From Echiichthys vipera (Eukaryota > Chordata > Actinopteri > Perciformes > Trachinidae): a DNA stretch of 64,000 bases. The position numbers were made by a program, and so were the translations under genes. The notes beneath the pieces are model-generated. The model saw nothing but the letters and a program-made list of their open reading frames with translations. It ran no database searches and had not been told where the DNA came from. How positions within the stretch are numbered: the first letter of the stretch is position 1; every line of letters begins with the position of its first letter. The stretch lies in NCBI GenBank assembly GCA_963691815.1, contig OY829654.1, positions 23,311,771-23,375,770 on the forward strand, given 5' to 3'. Of this stretch, positions 58,901 to 64,000 are shown piece by piece.

Positions 58901-59794
58901 GGAAATAATTCAGATTTTGTGTTTTTTTGTGATAAATCACTATAACTTAAATTAATACTGTCATTCAAATGTTAAAATCCTGAAAATAATTGAATGTTTG
59001 GTAGTTTTGAGCAGGTTTTAAGTTGTTTAAGAGATTTATGGAAAAAATGAGAAATAATATTGATATTGGATGATTTAATATAGGAGCAAAATGCATCACA
59101 AGAGTATAAAAGACACTGGATATCACAAATTTGGCCACAAATAAGAGTTCTTAACAAAACACCCTAAATATACATATTTTAGTATAGTTTCTGTTCTCCA
59201 CCCATCTGTTTATACTGTTCAGCATCTGTTTATACTGTTCAGCATCTGTTTATACGGTTCACATTATTATATTGTTTATACTATATTGTGTGTTTATTGC
59301 TATATTATACTTTGCTTATTGTTTTATTATATATTATTTTCTAAAAATGTACAAAGGGGGAGTAGCACTCCAATTTCGTTGTATGCAAATGCAATGACAA
59401 TAAAGGCTATTCTATTCTATAACACCGCCAAAATGATCACAAAATAAAAACAAAAAAACATGAGAAAAATTGACTTTTTTTGCCCGAGGGAGGCATAATA
59501 AGGGTTAAAGAAGGTTTCTGGACACCGGGGAAACATGCTGCTTCAGTATCCTGAGGTTAAAGCAGTAAAAACACGTCAAACGCAGAGTGCTAGTGCACTG
59601 TGAGCATATACAGCTACTCCACACTGGTGGTTTGAGAGTGTGCTGGCCTGGGTAACCCCGGGGCAGAGGACCGGGGGTGAGCGGTGCGGTATTTACTTGT
59701 ATGTGAGTCCGTCTCCACCGTTGAACAGCTGCTGTCCGGACAGACCGTCGTCGGGGACGTAACCGGTCTGCCCGCTGATGAGGAAGTCCGCCAT
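44667..59794 (-). CDS. impdh2: Inosine-5'-monophosphate dehydrogenase 2, 14 coding exons
   Basis: IMPDH oxidises IMP to XMP with NAD+, the rate-limiting step of de novo guanine nucleotide synthesis. It is a cytosolic tetramer/octamer. Exons: 59794-59697, 56081-56033, 54652-54551, 54438-54364, 53956-53750, 53169-53082, 52939-52740, 51513-51423, 51072-50977, 47325-47182, 46780-46636, 46074-45931, 45035-44952, 44688-44667. All junctions are GT-AG and phases match, giving 1545 bp and 514 residues, the human length. The catalytic Cys falls at 331 (GSGSICITQE). Also present are the IMP-site loop SPMDTVTE, the flap KKYRGMGSLDAM, R429-Y430 and Q441. The Bateman (two-CBS) domain, about residues 112-232, is complete and binds adenine/guanine nucleotides. 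Type 2 rather than type 1 is indicated by FCGIPITD, IISSRDIDFLKEE, MTKREDLVVAP, SIFQINMIKYIK and the final SYEKRLF. Confidence 0.98.
45110..45255. repeat. Copy of the array-adjacent repeat in impdh2 intron 12
   Basis: Reads atactaattctatac, ataca...aacatactatactatag in the same order as 43312-43400. The repeat at the edge of the 43.4-44.2 kb array is therefore dispersed and was not formed only in place. Confidence 0.65.
45468..45749. mobile_element. Short DNA-transposon (MITE) copy in impdh2 intron 12
   Basis: The ends are inverted: cagtggccac at 45468 and gtggccactg ending at 45749. The left end continues ctaatttggtgcacctg, a diverged form of the common teleost terminus reading as a variant of ccactttattaggtacacctg. 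The interior is AT-rich and non-coding. No clear target duplication. Confidence 0.65.
45832..45903. repeat. 72-nt near-perfect palindrome beside impdh2 exon 12
   Basis: Arms of 28 bp (45832-45859 and 45876-45903) are perfect inverted complements. Seven further pairs (acacaaa/tttgtgt) follow after a 2-nt bulge, leaving essentially no loop. On the impdh2 transcript it would form a long hairpin beginning 27 nt after the exon 12 donor. Confidence 0.97.
46150..46345. repeat. Direct repeats and array motif in impdh2 intron 11
   Basis: The phrase agcctgtctaaagcaggcat with its ggcataatt extension occurs at about 46163-46191 and 46315-46343. Each contains a gcctg/caggc stem. Between them are aagtcatagtataatatgtc units, the reverse complement of the array motif at 43.4-44.2 kb. 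Confidence 0.8.
48638..49202. mobile_element. 565-bp hAT-like MITE in impdh2 intron 9
   Basis: The left end reads aagggtatgcaatataaaga, and the right end read in reverse is aagggtgggcgatatggcaa. These are related inverted termini of the teleost type usually written as a variant of CAGGGGTGGGCGATATG. It is flanked by the 9-bp direct repeat aggctgcct (48629-48637 and 49203-49211). hAT elements normally make 8-bp duplications, so one matching base is probably chance. No transposase is inside. Confidence 0.75.
49954..50012. repeat. (AC)n microsatellite, interrupted, in impdh2 intron 9
   Basis: AC repeats with periodic AAAC interruptions. Confidence 0.95.
53170..53749 (-). other. impdh2: impdh2 intron 5
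   Basis: An intron of 580 bp with no recognised repeat. It has scattered CpG and several tatata-type patches unlike the neighbouring introns. Confidence 0.6.
56453..56965 (-). mobile_element. LINE ORF2 C-terminal fragment in impdh2 intron 1
   Basis: The minus strand reads MNWKKHLSYVSNKLAKHIGI, then LIALYYCMIYPFISYGNIV, followed in shifted frames by FHVNTLQIGIFVFQCLN, QTRSADLLHSQFYRI and YRGPVIRNSFPV. This follows the pattern WKxHIxYVxxKIxKxIGI, LYYxxIYPYxSYCxxVW, NTRSA, GPxxWNSLP of L2/Rex-like LINEs. At least two frameshifts and no polymerase core are present. It lies in the same orientation as impdh2. Confidence 0.8.
56957..57066 (-). repeat. Teleost repeat with (ATTGA)n tail, copy 2
   Basis: Reverse complement of the 40.35-40.6 kb element (aattcaattttatttatagt, gccaaatcataacaaaagtt, tatctcaggacactttacag). 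It abuts the 5' break of the LINE fragment. Confidence 0.8.
58845..58868 (+). repeat. Poly(C) tract in impdh2 intron 1
   Basis: About 22 C in a row. Shorter runs of the same kind occur near 55722-55738 and 57970-57982. Confidence 0.9.
59180..59425 (+). repeat. LINE 3' tail with triplicated 20-mer in impdh2 intron 1
   Basis: The tail reads gcaatgacaataaaggctat followed by tctattcta, a standard teleost LINE terminus. Near its start the unit catctgtttatactgttcag occurs three times (about 59202-59262). Confidence 0.7.
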
Positions 59795-60150
59795 TACGTC
59801 CAGATAGACCCTCACCGGACCTTCAGTGTTATAACTGTTGATAAATCAACTTAAAAAAAGGCTCCAGCACGGACACACACACACACAGACAGACAACACG
59901 CAGGCCCGGGAACACAGACCGAGAACTTTCTCTCTGCTCTCCCTCTCGGTCCGACCGTCGTGCCGCTCCGCGCAGCCGTTACGAGCCCTGTCGTCTGACC
60001 GTCTCTCAACGGTCGGAAACTGACCATTAAATGTCGGTATTCAAACGTATAATGTCCCTTTTTTTAGGCCTGTGCTCATGTTCCTTCTGCAGTTCCCCCA
60101 GACACGTGCGTTATCCCCGTCTGACAGCGTTTCCGACACTGACGTCACAT
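59795..60150 (-). promoter_or_regulatory. impdh2: impdh2 5' UTR and CpG-rich promoter with consensus CRE
   Basis: CpG-dense DNA upstream of the ATG with no TATA box. A perfect palindromic CRE, tgacgtca, lies at 60140-60147, about 345 bp above the ATG, next to an ETS-like catccgg. As I recall, the human IMPDH2 promoter also uses CRE motifs along with Sp1/Egr-1 sites. The 5' UTR carries a short CA tract at 59875-59886. Confidence 0.6.
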
Positions 60151-60159
60151 CCGGCCGGC

Positions 60160-60440
60160 CGACCCACCTCCTCAGTTGTATCACTACTTTACCGTTATTA
60201 TTATTATATATTACCATTATTATTGTTATATATTACCATTATTATATGCAAGTTATTGAAAATGTGAAGAAATTACTATTTTGCAGTCATTTCTAAAATA
60301 GAAGACGCAGAATTTTGTAGAAGCTGATTTTGTTATGTTTAATTTTGCTGCTGTAGGCCTGGGGTTGGATGGGTGGATACATTTCTAATCTCTTTTTATT
60401 TATTATTATCTGTATCATTCATGTCTCATCAATGCATGTT
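60160..60440. other. Intergenic stretch upstream of impdh2
   Basis: AT-rich with an imperfect (ATT)n/(ATTACC)n patch at 60195-60245. No gene was recognised. Confidence 0.5.
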
Positions 60441-60459
60441 ACTAGTTCAACTTCTTCCC

Positions 60460-60957
60460 CGGAGTTGTTTGTGCTTTGTCGTCTCTCAGGTCTCTGCTGA
60501 TCGTGGTGGTGCCTGCTGCCGTGGTCCTGCGTGACGCTTCCTGCTGCTATTATCACTATTACTCACATAAACTATCTATAGTTTTATAAATTATAAAATT
60601 TGTAGCAAGAAAAATATGAGTAATATATCTCATTGTATCACAGCTGTTATTACCACTACCCATCATTGGTCATATTTACCACCATTATTATTGTATTTGT
60701 CATTTCTATCACAATTCTTTGTCTCTCTGTCCATTTGTCCGTCTTATCTCTGCTTTTCTTTCTCCCCAACCGGTGCAGACAGATGTCCGTCCTCCACAGA
60801 GCTGGGTCTGTTCGTTCCTGCTGTTAAAGGGAAGGTTTTCGTTGCCACTGTGTTCTCAAAGTGGGAATTGTTGGGTTTATGTAAATCCTAAACAAGTCAT
60901 AGAGTGTGGCATTTACCTACTCTGTGATCTGGAAATGTAAATCAAATTCAATTGAAC
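60460..60957 (+). repeat. Teleost repeat with (ATTGA)n-type tail, copy 3
   Basis: 60756-60957 repeats the 40.35-40.6 kb element (ccccaaccggtgcagacaga, tgtccgtcctccacagagct, ggttttcgttgccac, ttgttgggtttatgtaaatc). The preceding part (ctgctgatcgtggtggtgcc, gctgctattatcactattac) is probably the 5' portion of the same family. Confidence 0.7.
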
Positions 60958-61139
60958 TCAATATCCCTGCATGCTTTGCGCCATATATTACTATCACTTT
61001 TTCTGTTTTACTTTCACTTAATCCTTTTTTACGTTTTTAGCTATTTTCAACTGTTAAATGTTTTTTACATAGTTTCTTATTATGTTCATATTCATGTGCA
61101 TTGTTGCTATGGCGCCGTACTATGTGGCAGCCTGTAACA

Positions 61140-61330
61140 GCAGCTCCCGGTAAAATAATTTCCCAGTCTGGGATCATTAAAGTAATTCTATTCTATTCTA
61201 TTATAGTTCGTATTTTGCATCTGTTACTGATGCTTTTGTTATTTGCACTTCCTCTTTTGTTCCTATAATGCTGTAAATTTCCCCACTGTGGGACTTTTTT
61301 ATTTGATCTTATATTTGGCTTTAAAAAAAT
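61140..61330 (+). repeat. Two retroelement 3' tails
   Basis: One tail is aatttcccagtctgggatca followed by ttaaagtaattctattcta (61155-61200). A second is aaatttccccactgtgggac near 61275. Both have the layout of teleost SINE/LINE ends. Confidence 0.55.
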
Positions 61331-61334
61331 AGTG

Positions 61335-63365
61335 GCTAAGAATAACTCAGATATTTTACTCAAGTGAAAGTAGCAATACACTTATTAGCATCAAAGTACT
61401 AATTATGCATAATGGCTCATTTTATAATAATGCATATTATTGTATTCTAATTATTGATGCTTTAAATGTTGTAACTAGTAAAAGTAGAGTAAATTTACTA
61501 CTTTATATATTACTGTTGAGTCTATTTTACATCATAATGCATTAGTTGAGTGTATTCTGTTTTTTATCTAAAGTTTTTTTAATTGATGTATTGTAGTAAA
61601 CTTTACAATGCGTCTCTCTGAAATGTAGAAGAATAAAACAGATTATTAAGGAAATACTCAAGTAAAGTACAAATACTTCAAACAGATGTATCATATATCA
61701 TGCAACTGATCAGTAAACTTGACCTGATTTTAATATTATGTAACTAAAAATATATTGCATCTCCAAAAGCAATAATACTGTATTCTGGACGGTCATTTAG
61801 AAGGAGGTTATCAGATATCACAGAGGTCAGAAATGCAAAATGTGTCCCACTTAATCTGAACACGCCCTGTTTTAGGTTGGTTTCTGACTATTCTACAGCC
61901 GTAGAGCTGTTTCATAATAGGGAGCGGCTGCCTGTCCTGCTTTGGAATAAACACTTGAGGGTGCAATCCTCCCCTCACTCCATGTAAGTGTGTAAAGATG
62001 AAACTGGGTCACACACACATAAGGTCAGACATAGCGTTGGAGCGGCTAATATCATCTTGGCAGTTGGCACGCAATTACATCTAACTATATTAGGCTGTGG
62101 CAGACACTCTGGGCCCTGTGAGAAAATAGGTGCCAACCTGCAAATGTCAGAGGTGGCCTCGGTTTCTGCTGCATGTGTTAACAACAAGTAACTGTTGAGA
62201 AAAATTATAAATATTTCAATATGAAGAATGACATTGGCCCCTAACCTACATGACAGATCTGAAGTCTAAATGAAATCAGTGAGTGGCACATTGAGTACTT
62301 GAATGGCTGGGAAGTACAAAACATTTTAATAACTGTAAAATATGGACTATACACTTAAAAGCAATTAGAATGTAGCATGTATCTGTCATTTCTCTCAATA
62401 GACTACCCTCAGACCAACACACTACAGTAATGATAAAGAAAAAAACGTAGGCTGGGTTTGCCTCCACTCTCACAGACTGTGTCCAAATACATGAAATACC
62501 AAAGTTTTTTCACCATAAGCATCAAAGCAAACAGAGAAGCTCAGAATACAACACACACAGAGGGAGAGTGACTTCATCCTCTGCTCAGGATGCCATTACT
62601 GACCTATATCTATTCACAGAAAAAAGTTGCTGCTATATTGTTCCGAATGTTGAAAACAGCTCCTTTAAATGAATCTACTTATGACCAATGGGTCGTCAAT
62701 GCCAACAAAAACAATGTTTTATTTATAAATATCAGATGCATTTTTAGCTCCAAAACTTCTCAGTGTCCAGGTGGTTTTGTTGTTGGAAGGTGTTATTATA
62801 TATAATAATTCTAATTTACAGTGCCATATGAACCTACTCTTAAAGCTGAAGACAGTAGCTTTCCGTTCATTTCATATTTGCTGAAACTGTCGTTATATCC
62901 CGACAGCACAATGAGACAGACCATCTGTGAAAAAGTCATATAGTTCCACCTTCTGCTCACTGTCTGCTCTGAATGGCATCTGCTAGATTTCACGCAAACT
63001 GTGAAACTAGACATCACAGATCTAATATGAATGAATATTCTCTTAATGTATTTCCTATTTTTCATATAGTGTTCCCAGAAAAATATTTTAGTGTACCGGT
63101 TAGCTGTAAATGGAGGTTTGTGACCAAGTTGAGCCATAACCAAGCACCTTCTCATTACACAGCTAAACAGTAAAAATAAGTGAGGAAAACACTTTACGTG
63201 AGAAATAGGCAATACAGTGATATAATATTCATTCATATTAGATAAGCGATGCCTGGTTTCACAGTTTAATCAGAGCTCAGAGCAGTCATTGACAGTGCGT
63301 CAAAGACTACTTGGCTCTGATTGGTTGTTGCAGGTCAGGCGGGTTGATTCCAGCAGATCCATTAG
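61335..63365. other. Intergenic stretch with no recognisable gene
   Basis: AT-rich. No coding exon, RNA gene or complete element was recognised, including no exon of qrich1, the next gene beyond IMPDH2 in human. Confidence 0.4.
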
Positions 63366-63368
63366 GAG

Positions 63369-63379
63369 CACACACACAC

Positions 63380-63428
<49 letters not shown>
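63369..63428. repeat. (AC)n microsatellite
   Basis: About 60 bp of AC with one CGC interruption. Confidence 0.95.
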
Positions 63429-63430
<2 letters not shown>

Positions 63431-63584
63431 GCTCTGGTAACAGAGCGGAGTAGAAGGTAGAGGTAGAGATACATGACTTTTTCACAAATAGTTTTCACTG
63501 ATCGTCCCATTTTATTTTTGGAACATATCACCTTTACTTGCCACTTTGATTTAAATTGAAGTAAAATTGAGCAGGTTTTATCTT

Positions 63585-63588
<4 letters not shown>

Positions 63589-63654
<66 letters not shown>
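63589..63654. repeat. (GT)n microsatellite
   Basis: About 66 bp of pure GT. Confidence 0.97.
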
Positions 63655-63657
<3 letters not shown>

Positions 63658-64000
63658 GAACACACAAGAGACAGGGTCTGGTTTTAAAAACTCTCAGTAA
63701 CTCTATTTCTGTATTAATGTACAACCGTTGAAAATTACAACAATTTTTTTTGTATTTTTTTTTCTTTTTTTCCCATTTTTTTTTAAACGATCTATCTATC
63801 AACAGCCATTTTCCAGAAGAAAAGTGAACAATGTGAGCAGGACGAAAAGAGAAAATAAAGAGCAAAATAAAGCGAGGGGATGAATGTCAAGAAAGAAGAG
63901 GGCACAAAATGGGTGAAGGAGAAATTAACTGGTTACGTGTCATTTCTGCGGCGGAGTGTTTGGGCATGAATGTGTCAATGTGTGCCTGGTATGTGCGTGC

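Overview
The window reads as nuclear DNA of a ray-finned (teleost) fish. Genes are split into small exons with GT-AG introns, intergenic DNA is rich in AC, GATA and TCAC microsatellites, and there are many decayed Tc1-like, hAT-like, LINE and SINE fragments of types common in teleosts. No bacterial, plasmid or phage features are visible.

Three loci can be supported. (1) dalrd3 lies on the minus strand, about 28.3 to 20.3 kb, with 13 coding exons that join in frame to 569 residues. (2) A short plus-strand trihelix (Myb/SANT-like) gene lies at 31.0-34.6 kb. Its promoter-proximal region and first exon are tandemly duplicated, and a single downstream coiled-coil exon is shared or left over. (3) impdh2 lies on the minus strand, 59.8 to 44.7 kb, with 14 coding exons that join in frame to exactly 514 residues, the length of human IMPDH2. 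All IMPDH catalytic positions fall at the human numbers.

From what I recall of the human locus (3p21.31), the order is DALRD3 (-), NDUFAF3 (+), IMPDH2 (-). The order and strand of dalrd3 and impdh2 match here, but the NDUFAF3 slot holds the plus-strand trihelix gene and no ndufaf3 coding sequence was recognised.

Layout: 1-20 kb is gene-poor, with a broken Tc1 transposase, LINE-derived fragments, a Tc1-type MITE, long microsatellites and a pyrimidine-rich block. 20.3-28.3 kb is dalrd3, whose introns carry very long dinucleotide and tetranucleotide arrays pressed against splice donors. 28.3-31 kb holds the dalrd3 upstream region, a roughly 30-bp minisatellite and a broken transposon-related coding fragment. 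31-34.6 kb is the trihelix locus. 34.6-43 kb is intergenic with LINE and SINE remnants. 43.0-44.5 kb is a duplicated impdh2 3' end flanking a degenerate AT-rich array. 44.7-60.1 kb is impdh2 and its CpG-rich promoter. 60.1-64 kb is repeat-bearing intergenic DNA.

The two main genes have unrelated jobs. IMPDH2 makes XMP for guanine nucleotide synthesis, and DALRD3 helps methylate arginine tRNAs. They are neighbours by ancient synteny and not as an operon. The most unusual structures are the duplicated trihelix first exon, a 72-nt near-perfect palindrome just inside impdh2 intron 12, the duplicated poly(A)-bearing impdh2 3' module, and repeat tracts at dalrd3 splice donors, including about 37 donor-like GTGAGT hexamers in intron 12.
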